DNA from: Mortierella alpina | Lineage: Eukaryota > Mortierellomycota > Mortierellomycetes > Mortierellales > Mortierellaceae | Assembly (NCBI GenBank): GCA_029449245.1 | Contig: JANATF010000010.1 | Span: 1,178,001-1,242,000, forward strand | DNA length: 64,000 nt | Direction of reading: 5' to 3' | Shown here: positions 36,679-48,600 of the stretch, one piece after another | How the letters are laid out: each line of letters opens with the position of its first letter | Numbering within the stretch: position 1 is the first letter of the stretch | Translations under genes and position numbers: made by a program | The notes under the pieces: generated by a model | What the model saw: only the letters and a program-made list of their open reading frames with translations | Database searches by the model: none | What the model was told of the DNA's origin: nothing

Positions 36679-39600
36679 TTTTTTTAGTGTTAGACAAGCT
36701 GTTGGAAACAAGAATGTGCAAGATAAGGGCCGGAAAATGCACGCGTGGATATACTACGGCCGATTAGAACTTAGGATATCGTGAATAGATAGGATAATGG
36801 GCAATGGTGATAGGCTAGAATGAGCTGCTGCACCTCGTCTACCATGGAAAGCTGGAGGGTACGAGCAGGTGCAAGCAACGTGAACGAGTGGCTAACTTAA
36901 GAATTCTCTCTCTGAACTTCGAAGACGAGGACTCGGCAGAGGAGGCAGGAGGCGGGAGCGAAAGAAGAGAGACAAGGTGTGCAGAGGCGAGGTATGCGAA
37001 ATTGCAGGCGCAGTTTTCTCGGGACAATATGCAGATCGGGCCCAAGGGCGAGATCAAGCCCAATTCGCTCTCACAACGAGAACAACGAGCAAAAGATTAG
37101 GTCTGGTCAGACGAGCAAGTCCGAGGCAGGAACATTGTGTTTGCTCCGAGTGGGATACACGCGATTTGCTTTGCAGTTGGTCCGAGAAAAAAAAAAAAAA
37201 AAAAAAAAAGGGAGCAAGGCAGAGGGAAAAAGGTGGGGATTCAACCTTGAATGAGTTAGGAGAGAGGAGTAGGTGGGGGGACTAAGGGGATGGAGAGGTG
37301 AGGAATACGTCTTCTCGGAGTATTGTGATGTCAATGAGGGAACTCAACTGTTGCTAGCATCTCACACCACATGCGCTCATCCTTCTCAAGTCCAGGCGTG
37401 TTTCCCAAAGCAGCTCTGTTGTGTGGAAAGTGTGTGGAAAGCACCTTGCCAAATAAAGACCGAGGGCTTCTCCCCTTATACAGCGAATCTCAGGAACGCC
37501 CCTGGTGTAGAGTCAATGGTGCCCATCGGCTCGCAATTCACCTCACCAAGCTCCTGCACAGGGGGTGTGGCAAGTATGAGTCGTTGGGGCACTTGCACAG
37601 ACTTGGCTACGTACCCTTCCCGTACAGTCATCCTAAGCTGTTACGCTAATGAGTGCACTGAGCGCTTTCTAGGGGCTGTGGTGTTGAGTGTGAATTTTTT
37701 TTATGAAATTGCGGGATAGCAGAGACGGTGGGAAAACGAGAGGGTAGGGAGGTGGGGGCAAGCTGACAGATGTAGATGAGGCGAGGATGCAATGCGAATG
37801 AGGACGAGTCTGAGGATGAAGAAGAGGTGGAGGTGGAGGTGGAGGATGAGCAGAAGGAAGAAAGAGATTCGCAAACGTCTTTCCACCACTGCCAACCTGT
37901 GCGGTCTGTCCCTCTTTTTTTCTTTTCTTTTGATTTGAGAAAAGACACACAGGGCAAGCGTGGAAAAAACATTGACTCAAACATCAACTCATACCTCAAA
38001 TATATACAGGGCGCAGAGCCATCTAGTCCTTCGATTGCGAGCTTTGGACCTTACGCACTCTCATTCGGCGAGGGCTGATTCGCGCTCTCGTACTCATCAG
38101 TGTAGAGTACATGGACAGTGTGATCCTGCACTTTCTTTTGCTTCCTTGGAATACGAGCAATGACCACCTCCCCCGCTCTGGCGATGGTTTCTTCTCCACA
38201 AGGTCGCATAATTTACTCTATACTGTAGCGGCGAAAGAGAACAACTGAGTACAACAGTGGTAACCCAATTGCGCTACGAAGACGAGGAAAAAAATGAGCA
38301 CTTTCATCATTGGAATGGCGCACCTTCTGTTGTTTTTCCTTCGCTCGGGAAGTCTTCATCCATAGCAAATTTAGAGCGCTGCCCAACAAGCAATGACCGC
38401 ATGCGTGCTTGCTTGTCACCTAATATCAATCCCGCTGCAATGCAAGGCAGGGTCGACCTATCGGCATCCACACTGACTAAATGAAAGAGCTGGCAGTCGG
38501 GAAAGACTATCAGCGTCTTCGTCCGGACGACGATAGCGGGGGCCTGTTGGGTTCTGGATTCTGGAACACAGATGGATTCATCTTTGTTCCTTTGATCCGC
38601 TGCGAACACGGAACCACGATACGCCAAGAACGTGGATAGGTTATCGCGGACAGGGCGTAGAGGATGCTTGCCCTCCTATTTTTCTCTTTCTCTCTCAGTT
38701 GATAGGGGCGTATCGGTCGTCGTGCTTCTCCGCTTCTCCTCGCAGCTTTGACCTTTATCAAATTCATATCTTTCGAGGATCTAAACATGTGTGCAATTGA
38801 ATGGGCACAAGCGCATCGGCCACTGCTGGTGATGTTTTCCACACAACATGCAGACTAAGAAATTGTATTAAAACGAACTTTAAGAGCAAATGCAACAGGT
38901 TGTTGACAATTCACGCAGTTCTCACAGTAAGAGCAAGCCGGTAAGCGCATGCACTGGAGGAAGGAAGGAGGAGGGTATGTGGAACCAAATTAAGTGCCCT
39001 CCATGGCCGATGCCTGGATTCAGCAGAGTAATACGAAGCTACTAGCGAGGTAGCTCCTGCGGTGCTTATTAGTCTTGGCCTCCCGTGTTTACGGAGAGTC
39101 AGCCGGAGTACCAAAGCTCTTGTATACACTGTGTACCCTGCACATTTTTTCTCACTCGAGCAGCTAAAGGACGAAAGGGCTTTGGCCTGCAACCCCCTGT
39201 TGAGACGAGAAACACTTATTTATCTCATCTTTGTGCTCATGTCGATTTTCATCCACCAGACCCTTGCCTTCTGGCTTGGCTCTGCCCACATTTGTCCTCC
39301 AAAGCCAGCACGATGAGAACGGCGCTAGGGGCAAGTTTGTTGGCACCATGACTGCTGGCGAATGTAGATCCCATAAACAAAAATGAGGAATCTTGATAAT
39401 CGGGTTCTTCATCTTGAGTACTTTGCACACATACATTTGCGGCAATTGGACCCTCCACACACCTCCTTGTAGCTGGAGTTGAAATTATTTGCTCATTGTG
39501 GGGGACAGAAGGCAGTGGTCGAAAGGCCTTTGGAAGGACAGGTCACCTTTTTACCTGCACAGATGTACCTCCCCTTCGGTACGCGTAAACTTTCGCTCCC

Positions 39601-41024
39601 TGCTAAACCACCCTTCCCTGTCTAAATATTTCGGCGATCAGCCTAGAACATGCAGACTTGGAGAAATAATCAAGGGACGGGCGCACTGTTCACCCAAAGC
39701 ACGCAGGTCAAACATTTTGACATCAGCAAGACTCTCCAGGCAATTGCTATTTAATGGGAAATGAGGTGATACAGCGGAGCGAGTGTCCACCTTCACCCGC
39801 GCGGAAACAAATAAAAGTCTGGGAAGAGAGGAAGCCAAATGACGCGCATGTTGTAATTGCAAGTATCATTTAGTCATCACCTATTTTTTCAACTCTTGTC
39901 AGAACTGCCTTGCCCCTCTTCCGACCTTTCCTGTCATTGCCCCTTGGAGTACCACCTGAATTGGAATCGATGGCGCTACGTTGTTTGATTCAAGAGCACT
40001 CTCCCACTTTTGGCTTTGTAACAATGGACTGTCGCTCGAAAGGGGGAAGCTGAAGGAACGAATAAACAAGAGAGAGGAGTTTGAATCTCTGTGTTTTGTT
40101 CGCCCCTCTCTGATAGACTATGTGCCACCCGTTGTAGAATCCTTCATCTCCCTCGAGCAATGGCACCTGTAAACACTAAACGTGCAGGTTTTTTCCTTCT
40201 CTCTTTCTCCCTGTCTCTTTCTCAATAACCCAATGGGTACAAAAAAAAGTGGCGTCCGGGCGCTCATCGACCTTGACCAGCGCCGGAAATGACTCTCGCT
40301 GAATTATACGAAAACTGCTTAACTTTATTATTGGAGTCGGTGCGAGAATAAAAAGTGCGTGCGGTCTGGGCAGGAAGGTCGTCTCTTTCGACCGCGGCGA
40401 CCGTGCATCGATGCCACTTCGTAAACAGTGTGTTTGCTCTGAATTTTAGGACTAAATCCCGTAGCTGTTCCACCGCTGCAGGGTACCCGCGTTTACCCCT
40501 TGACTATTGTAGACAACGACGCGTACACGAAAGTATTATGATCCCTCCGGTGTCCCTTAGAGAATGACATGTCCGTGGCAGTCGTCTGCTCCATGTCCTC
40601 TATTGCACCGCAGCATCCACACTCGCAAATAGATGGACTACGTGTTTGAAAAACTGAAAATGGTAGTGGTGGACATTCCTCTTCCTTCTCCCTGTTTTTT
40701 TTCTCCTCATCATTGTCAAAGGCCTCCTTTTCTTTGCCTTATGATACAGGCTAAAGGTGCCAAAGGTACTCAATAAAAAATATATCTCGTAAACACGCCC
40801 AATAGTTTCTGTGGTTTACCTCCTTCGGCCACCCTCAACAACTATCGAAGTAAACTCCCCTTTTCAGCATCCCTTATTTTCTCTCACCCTTGTGCGCGTG
40901 TGTCTTTTTCTTCTCTCTTTCATATCCCTACATTGACCGACCGCCCCACCTATCCAACCTGTCTATCATTTCGTTCCTGTTGTTGTCTCATCACTATTGC
41001 CTTCAGTGAACAGCAGATTGTAAA
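36679..41024. other. Long region without a supported gene (4.3 kb)
   Basis: It lies between the divergent Spt23-like and PMT genes. Only short open frames are present, none with a known motif or convincing splice pattern. Contents: an A23 run at 37187-37209 (T23 in the sense of the Spt23-like gene), a GAGGTG-type trinucleotide stretch at about 37808-37850 encoding Glu/Val-rich nonsense, and C/T-rich sequence from about 40870 to 41000 that is probably the PMT leader. Long promoters, an unspliced leader or a non-coding RNA are all possible. Confidence 0.5.
37187..37209. repeat. A23 homopolymer
   Basis: Twenty-three A residues about 510 bases upstream of the Spt23-like start codon; reads as poly(dT) in the gene's sense, similar to the tract before TEF1. 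Confidence 0.7.
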
Positions 41025-44000
41025 ATGTCGTTTGGAGGCTTTAATCCAGGAAGGTCCTCCGAACTTCCATTCACTGTGCCAGGCAACGTAGGGGCGCGGT
41101 CCCGAACGAGCAGCGTTTCTTCCATCAACTCCAACCATAGTGTGCAATCTCAGCATCATCATCAACAACAACACCAGCAACAGCAGCAGCCACTGCAACA
41201 ACAACATAGTCCTTACAATTCTCGACCTGGAACTCCATTAGGACGCGGATCTGAAGGCTTGCTTGTACCTGGGGCTGATACTTTGGTGAGGCAGAGTGGC
41301 GGCTATGACGGTTATGGGTCGGGGTCTTCTTCGCCCATGTCGAATTCCTCGCACATGGCAACACCCCCTCCTAGTACAATCCCGACATATTATGGTGGGG
41401 GCCACCATTCAAGAACACACAGCAGTGCTTCCGAGACGTCGTTGAATATCGACACAGACTTGGTCAGCGGCGACGATGGCTTGTATTCGCCCGGACCTGT
41501 CTCACTCTCGAGCAGCGTCTCGTCGTCCCGTCGTGGCAGCTTCTCGGATTCTGGAAGTGGAGGAGGATTCTTCAATAGGAAGGCTACCAGGACGTTCCGC
41601 CCAGAGCCTCATCAGTCCCCAGAAGACTATCCGTCGTCGGACATGAATGATCATGAGGTCGATTACAGCAGTGATCGGTCCGGCTCGAGAAAGTTGCGGG
41701 CAAGGACCCATATCAAGGGCAAACAAGCTGGCAAAGGAGGGCGGATTGGGATGGGTGACATTTTTAACGACTGGGACTTGCTCCTACCAAGCGCAGATGC
41801 GTTTGTAGATGGACCGGATAGTGATGAGGATGATGAGTTGAATGAGGGTGAGCGGTGGAAGAAGCGCCAGATGACGAAGAATGGGTGGGAGAGTTCGAGA
41901 GGGCAGGGGATCCTGCTGACCATCTTGGTATTGGTGGCGGTCTTTGTCAGGATCTGGAAGCTGGCCGTTCCCGGTGCTGTCGTGTAAGTACTGAAATGCA
42001 TGGAAATGCGCTCTGTTCATATGTTTTAATTACGCTGCGTGGCAACGCTTCATTTGGCGGAAAATAGAGGGGCAATGGGCCCGAAAAGGGAGTGGGGGGG
42101 GGGAGTTGACAAGGTGTAGATGCTGTGGAGGGAGTGATGCTATTTGGGTTCACAGGGGGGTAAAGGAGTGATATTGCAAGTGCATACCACACCATCACAA
42201 GGGAGCACTTGAACACTGATCATTCCAATTCACGCCGTCTAGCTTCGATGAACAGCACTTTGGAGGGTTCGTGGCGGACTACCTGAAAGGCGAGTTTTTT
42301 ATGGACATACATCCGCCACTTGGCAAGATGCTCTTTGCTGCCGTTGCCTACATGCTCGGTTTCAATGGCAATTTCGATTTTGTTCCTGGAAAGTAAGTCT
42401 GGTGCTGTCGAGTTCGAGGGAAAAATGAGACCTTTGGATATAGAGTGCTTACATTCAAGTCGTTCTCGATCTGGTACTGCAGACTTTATGACAAAAGCGT
42501 GCCTTATATTGGCATGCGTTTGTTTGCGGTGGCATGTGGAGTGGGTCTTATACCGGTCTCGTACCTGACCATCAAGAAGTCCGGCCACTCGACCCAGGCG
42601 GCGATGATTTGCGCTGTTCTCCTCATATTCGGTAAGAATCAAATGCCAGCCGCAGCGGACTCTGATCCAAGTCATTTTACATATTCTGACGTCCTTATAT
42701 CACTGCAGAAAACGCGATGATCACGCAGAGTCGATTTGTGCTTTTGGACGCGCCAATGATGTTCTTCATGGGCTATACAATGCTCTCATGGATCAACTTT
42801 TACAACCACCGGAATCGACCTTTTACTCGTGGATGGTGGCTCTGGCTAGCCCAGACAGGCTTTTGTCTGTTTTTGTCCAGCAGGTAAGCAAATCGAGGCT
42901 GTCATTACGGATTTCGCTCTCAATCTATCTTCTCTCATCTATGAACGTCTTTTTTTTCATAGCGTCAAGTGGGTTGGACTGTTCACGATCGCCACCATCG
43001 GTGTGTGCGTGCTCAAGTATCTCCAAGAGGCCAGGACCCATCTCTACGTCAGCACGGTAAACACACTTGCGCGTAATTACTTTCGAGCTCCAAACTGGAT
43101 TCTTAACATGCCAAATATTTGCCCATTCTCTAGCGCGATTTGTCGAAGCAGTTCACGGCTCTTTTCATCTGTTTGCTCTTATTCCCGGCTATGCTCTATA
43201 TCGGATTACATATTCTGGACTTCAAATTGCTGTCAAAGTCGGGTTCTGGCAATGCGTGGGTCAGTCCGCAGTTCCAGATGACTTTATCGGGGCATGATGT
43301 CCATCCAGTCATGGCTGGTAATGTTCATAACCATGTGTTGACATTTTCTCCTTGCAAGGGGGCATGTAAACAACTATACCCTCATCCAAGACCTAATTGC
43401 GTGCGTGTTTCGTTTCCTCTCTGTTTGTAGACATCGCCTGGGACTCCAAGGTCCATATTCGACATGCCAATACAAATGGCGGCTGGGTCCATTCCATGCC
43501 CGGCGAATATACTCGCAATGGATCCAAAGGTGTCCGAGAATACCTTCATTTATGTTGACCATCATTACAACTTCAGTAATGCATACAGACGTATACAGAC
43601 GTGCTAACTCGCTCTCCTCTGACATTTTATGATGTATAAAAAAATTAGACCAAGCGATCCAGCTTGTTGAATGGGACGACGAACTCACCTGTTGGCAGGT
43701 CTACCCTTCAGACCCCACGCTCCGCATGAACCACGCCCGCCAAAAGATCAACCGTAAAGAGAACCCCACCCTGGAATTCGACGGATTCATCTACGACGGC
43801 GATCAGATCCGACTCCGGCATTGCTACACCAAAGTTGCGCTTGCTGCCAACAACATCGAATCTGTGGGATCCAACAAGACTTTCCTGCGAGAGGTCATGG
43901 GTGCAAGATGGGTTAAGCAGCCGACAGAAGAGACCATCTGGAGATTGGAACTCGTCCCCGAGGGTATGGTGCCTGGCCTGGCGGATCACTATGGTGCTCA

Positions 44001-45948
44001 GATGCAGCAAACAAAGGAGGCCAAGACTGCCAAGGGGAAGAAGGATCAGGGACCAAGAGCTGTGGAAAGGGAGATGAAGGATGGAACAGCCCCTACAGAG
44101 GACAAAGATGCAACGGCTCGTCAGCGGAAGGATAAAAGTAAGCAGTGGCACTCGATCAAGGGCTTTAGACTGTGGAATGAGAAGCAGCAGTGCTATCTGC
44201 AGTCGCACAAAGTCTTTAGGGCACCATACTCGACATATCAGGAAGTCGCGTGTGTCCAAGGAGGACGTCAGAAAGCCAACACGATCTTTATTGTGGACCA
44301 GAACGTGAATTCACATTGTACGTTCTACAGGCGTGTGCTTTTTTTTGTCAATGCGATGTGGAAAAATGTGATGCCTAATTCACACAAACCTGACTTTCCT
44401 CCTCTGTCCTATGTAGTGCCTGAATCGACGCCTTCCATCTCATATCAACCTTTGTCGTTCATTCAAAAGTTCCTCGAGCTGAACCGCGTCATGTGGTGGA
44501 CCCATCATGATCTGAGCGTACCTACTCATGGCGATGAGCACATTAGTAGTAGTAGTGGTGGTGGTGGAGATGGCCTGAACAAAGCGCGGGACGTGTCCAA
44601 TCCTTGGACCTGGCCACTCATGAAACGCGGAATAACATACTACAGTAGTCTGGAGACCAACCACTATGTCCACTTCATGGGGAACCCTCTTCTCTGGTGG
44701 ATAGCCACCGCCTCTGTCGTACTGTACATGACCAGTTGTTTATGGAGCGCGATCAAGTATCTCACAGCCAAACAAGCGGCCATTGTGGAGCGAGATCGAT
44801 TCGGTAAGATTCTAACCATCGACTGAGCAATGGCTGCAGTCTTTTTGACGTATTAGGACTAACCATTGTCTGTGAATATTTCCTGGGTAGGCATAACGCC
44901 GTTCTATGCGGTCGCTTCTGGGACGTTTTTTGCTGGATGGGCTATCCACTATATGCCCTTCTTCTTCATGTCGCGTCAGGTCTTTTTGCATCATTACCTT
45001 CCTTCGCTCTATTTTTCAGTCCTCCTGTTCGTGTCGAGACTCGATAGAGCCTGGCATCGATGGCCCGCGCGGATGAGATATCTGGCCGGTATTGCCCTCA
45101 TGGCGGCTGTGTTTGTGTCCTATTACAGTTTTGCGCCTTTGGCCTATGGCACCGACTTTGGATCTCGAGCTCAATGTGAGAGACTGAGAGCCCTGGGTGG
45201 TTGGCAGTTCACATGTCTGAGACAGGAGCTGGCTTGGGCGAGACCCGAGGACCGTTCATCACAATCCTCTACGAACGAGAGCGTGGGGACTGTGGACGAT
45301 GAGGATGATGGTGGCGAGAGTCATTTCTATGACGAGATGGATAGCGATGACCAGCACCAGCACCATGCAGAGGGTGCAGTTGAGGAGGAGCATCACCAGC
45401 AGCATGAGAAGCAACAGCACGGGTCGCAAGAGGAGCATGAGCGGCACCAACGAGAAGAGCAGGAACGGCGTCATCGAGAGGAGCAAGAACGACATCATCG
45501 AGAAGAAGAAGAGCGACGGCATAGACAAGAAGAGGATGCCCAGAGGGAGCAACAGCGACAGGAGGCTGAGCTCATTGAAAGGCGGCAGCGAGAAGAAGAG
45601 CAAAGGATCAAACAAGACGAAGAACGCCTGCGAAAGATGACTGAGGAAGCCGAGATCAGGGCTCATGAGATGATGGAGAAGCAGAGGCTCATCCGCGAGA
45701 AACTCGCATTGGAAGCACGTCAGAAGGAACTCGAGGAAAGTTTGGCGAGTCGGGAACGTGAGATTCGGGAGCAAAAGGAGTACTATGAGATGCGTCGTCG
45801 CGAGAAGGAGGAACAAGAGAGGCAGCACCATGATCCACATCATAAGGATCCTGTGCATGAATCGCTTGAGCAGCAGGTGGAAGCGTTAAAGGCCCAGCTA
45901 GAACACAATCGCAAGAGCCAGCAGGAGCAACAAAGGCAACATCAATAG
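41025..45948 (+). CDS. Protein O-mannosyltransferase (PMT, GT39) with extended N-terminus and coiled-coil C-terminal tail
   Basis: Ten exons (41025-41983, 42243-42392, 42483-42631, 42709-42883, 42963-43056, 43134-43317, 43431-43529, 43649-44317, 44417-44803, 44891-45948) join in phase to 1307 residues; PMTs usually have 750-950. Residues 1-300 are cytosolic, Ser/Gln/Gly rich. Then comes the first membrane segment and the catalytic loop VFDEQHFGGF with the Asp-Glu pair at 322-323 and DIHPPLGKM. MIR repeats occupy the lumenal loop (HIRHANTNGGWVHSMPGEY, LVEWDDELTCWQVYPSD, HSIKGFRLWNEKQQCYLQS). The last segments end near residue 1045 (YYSFAPLAYG). A tail of about 237 residues follows, first acidic, then Arg/Glu/Gln/His-rich coiled coil (REEQERRHREEQ repeats). 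It transfers mannose from dolichyl-phosphate to Ser/Thr of secretory proteins in the ER. The donor of intron 7 (GTGTCC) is weak. Confidence 0.92.
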
Positions 45949-46138
45949 CACCGCTAGCATGCGGGATATTCAGAACAACAACTGCGTGTCTCGGGATTGA
46001 CGGCAGTCGTCGTAACGTATCGTATCTTAGTCTCAAAAATGCCGCAAGTACACAATCATATACATCTCATTTCGGGCAGGATGACTTTTATATGAAAAAA
46101 TTAAGGTGGTCAAGGAACCACGTATGGGCTTTTCCGTC

Positions 46139-47278
46139 TTACATATAATGACCTCCTTCAGACTTGCCGCCATGGTATGGAGGCAGTGGCGTTCCCGAGG
46201 TGGGCATCGCGTGCTCATACGCATAGTCACGAGACGGGTAGCCTTGTGGAGGACCCTGGCGGTAGTTGGGGTCATATCCTCCATGGTTGCTATAAGTTTC
46301 GTACCCACCACCACCACCGCCGCCGCCACCATGGCCGTAGGGCTCATACTGATCATACTGACCATCGTATCCACCAACAACACTTCCGCCACCTCCAGGG
46401 CGACTCTCGAATGGCGATGGACGATGTGGAGCTTGCATGGGTCCACGCGAAGCTACAGGCGCGCCAGTAGCAACCGAAGCGGGAATCATTGGGGACTGAG
46501 GGCGTGAGGACTTCTCCCACTGATGATCGTCCATTCCGACGTAGTGATCGCCGAGCTCCAAAGGCGCATGGCGCCGATTACGACGGCGTTTTATCAAAAA
46601 CATAGAGACCATACCAGCTGCGATGGCAATTCCCATGATACCAATCGAAATGCCGATTGCGGTGCCGTTGGGTCCTGAGCCACCGTCGGATGTAGAGCCG
46701 CCCGAAGGATCGGGCATAGACCCAGTGCCCGATGGTGAGCCACCGCTCGTTGCTCCACCATTGGTTGGGTTACTGCCGGAGCCGCTGGTGCCAGCAGGAG
46801 GTTGTCCTGGTGGGCTGGTGCCTCCAGTTAAAGGAGTTGAAGTTCCAGGTGCGACCACGCCGGTATAAGGAGCCTTCCAATCCGCTTGTTGTACCACGCC
46901 CCATCCAATGCATTGAGTCTGGTAGGCCTGTGGCGGCTGCGAGTGGGCGTTGAAGCCGGCAAGGAGCTCGCATCTAGCGCAGTTCCAAAGTACCTTTTGC
47001 AACACTTCCGTGCAGATACATTTGGCGGCCGATTGTGGAGGGATGTACGTGCCGCTGATCTCAATGTCTGTATTCGTGAAGGTTGCACCGCAGGGGGTGA
47101 TGGCGTTGCTGAAGGTCTGACAATCGCCACAGAAGCCAGGTGTGTTTGGAGCTGCAGAGACGAGTGACGAAGGAGTAAGTGACGAGGGCGAGAGGAGAGT
47201 GCTGAGGATCGTGATGGTGCTGAGGAGGGACCAGGACATGCTGCCGAGCGCTGCCTTGCGGAGGTTGAAGACGCGCAT
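46139..47278 (-). CDS. Cys-rich single-pass membrane protein, function unknown
   Basis: One exon, 379 residues. A signal peptide (hydrophobic about residues 15-40, likely cut near VSAA) leads into a small Cys-rich ectodomain of about 80 residues (FCGDCQTF, ITPCGATF, AKCICTEVLQ, NCARCELL, QCIGWG). A Gly/Ser/Pro/Thr linker follows, probably O-glycosylated, then a membrane helix (AIGISIGIMGIAIAAGMVSM) and a stop-transfer KRRRNRR. The cytosolic tail is rich in Gly, Tyr and Pro (YETYSNHGGY, repeated QYDQYEPY). The layout resembles fungal surface sensors and receptor-like proteins, but I recognise no named family. A possible client of the neighbouring O-mannosyltransferase because of its Ser/Thr-rich stem (inference). 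Confidence 0.8.
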   Translation of the reverse strand: MRVFNLRKAALGSMSWSLLSTITILSTLLSPSSLTPSSLVSAAPNTPGFCGDCQTFSNAITPCGATFTNTDIEISGTYIPPQSAAKCICTEVLQKVLWNCARCELLAGFNAHSQPPQAYQTQCIGWGVVQQADWKAPYTGVVAPGTSTPLTGGTSPPGQPPAGTSGSGSNPTNGGATSGGSPSGTGSMPDPSGGSTSDGGSGPNGTAIGISIGIMGIAIAAGMVSMFLIKRRRNRRHAPLELGDHYVGMDDHQWEKSSRPQSPMIPASVATGAPVASRGPMQAPHRPSPFESRPGGGGSVVGGYDGQYDQYEPYGHGGGGGGGGGYETYSNHGGYDPNYRQGPPQGYPSRDYAYEHAMPTSGTPLPPYHGGKSEGGHYM

Positions 47279-48459
47279 AATGTTTGCAAGCGGTCCTTCT
47301 GAAAGCTGTTGTTGCTTGGCGTTGGGCGCAAATGAGGGGTGGTGGTCCGTGAGAAACGGTGCCTGAGGTTATTGCGAGGGTTGCACAAATGTTTCAAAAG
47401 ATGTAACAGTGGTGAACAAGGCAAACATGAAGGATGGGATTGTTTGAAAGGAAGGAGGACATAAACAAAAAGAAAGGGAAAATAGGATTCTGGTTAGCGA
47501 CAGTGCTCTCTTTTCATTATTCAAGCCATCTCCTTGGGCTGGTCGGTCTCTGTCCCCGTAGACGGGTATACGAAGACACGACCCGAGCCATACATGCAGG
47601 GCGAAAACCAAATAAATCAATTGTTCTAGACTGAAGGACGCCGGTTTGAAGGTCCTGCTACGCTTTGAGAGGGTCAGCCCCAGTGCCACTTTGGTCGAGA
47701 TCGGAGGATGATCTGCTGTATTTAGGCTCACTCGCTTCACAGCTCAATTTCTCTGTATTTATATCCACATTGACATATAATCCTCCTCTTCCGCCTCTCC
47801 AACAAAACATGTCTTTGTAGTTTGAAATGGTGGGCCAGAGGCGAAGGCAGTGTTGTGGCAACCGCAGACGAGCATTTGACGTTGCCCCATTTGCCAAATA
47901 TAAGGGATGTAGTCGCCGGGCGAGAAAAGGAAAACAAGGAGTTGTGTGTCACGTCTACAGCACCAAGTCGTTACCTTTTTTATCTTTTTTTTTACAGCAA
48001 GGAGACAAGGGGGAGAACCAGGACGACGAATAAAAACAAGGAGGCTATTGTCCTCTTTGCTATCGTGTTCGATGGTTGTTCGCTGCGGACGAGTTCCTGC
48101 TTTGTTGTATGGGATCCACTGCAATGAACTGTGGATGGAATAGGGGTCGTAAATAGCGTTGGCTGCGGGAGGGGATGGTAGCAGGATTGCTGCAGTAGCC
48201 AACTGGAAGTGTCGTTGTCAATTAAGGTGCGGCTATATGGCACTTTAGGCCTTTGGAGGAGGGTTGTGTGCAGATAGGTGCTTGTTAAGAGATGTAGGTG
48301 CGAATGTCGGTAGGATGGGGAGGTAAGGAGTGGAGGGAGGGGGGGGGGAGCGAACAAGGAGGAGAGGGAGAGAAGGAGGCGGGAGGGGATTATTGTGGGT
48401 TGGTGATGGTGGTTGTGGTGGTTGTGGTGTGAAAGAGTTGTAAGAACAGCCACAACAAG

Positions 48460-48600
48460 AACGAAAGGAAAAGAAGAAAAAGAGGAGAGAGATAGAGAGA
48501 GGCGTAAAGAGCGAGAGAGAGAGGGAGAGAGAGAGGCACAAAGAGTGAGTGAGAGAAGGAGAGAGAGAGAGAGGCACGAGAGTGAGAGAGAGAGGAATCG
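48460..48600. repeat. GA-rich simple-sequence block
   Basis: Imperfect (GA)n with interspersed GAGAGAGGC units over some 140 bases; pyrimidine strand would face the membrane-protein gene. Confidence 0.7.

Noticed and set aside
37776-38078. A Glu/Val-rich plus-strand frame of 100 codons
   Set aside because: It arises from a GAG/GTG triplet repeat; the rest has no conserved feature and no splice signals.
38307-38627. A 106-codon minus-strand frame in the long gap
   Set aside because: No recognisable motif, no convincing exon borders; kept only as a candidate for transcript checks.
45259-45858. A 199-residue Leu-rich 'membrane protein' on the minus strand
   Set aside because: It is the reverse complement of the Glu/Gln/Arg-rich PMT tail, which automatically reads as Leu, Phe and Ser.
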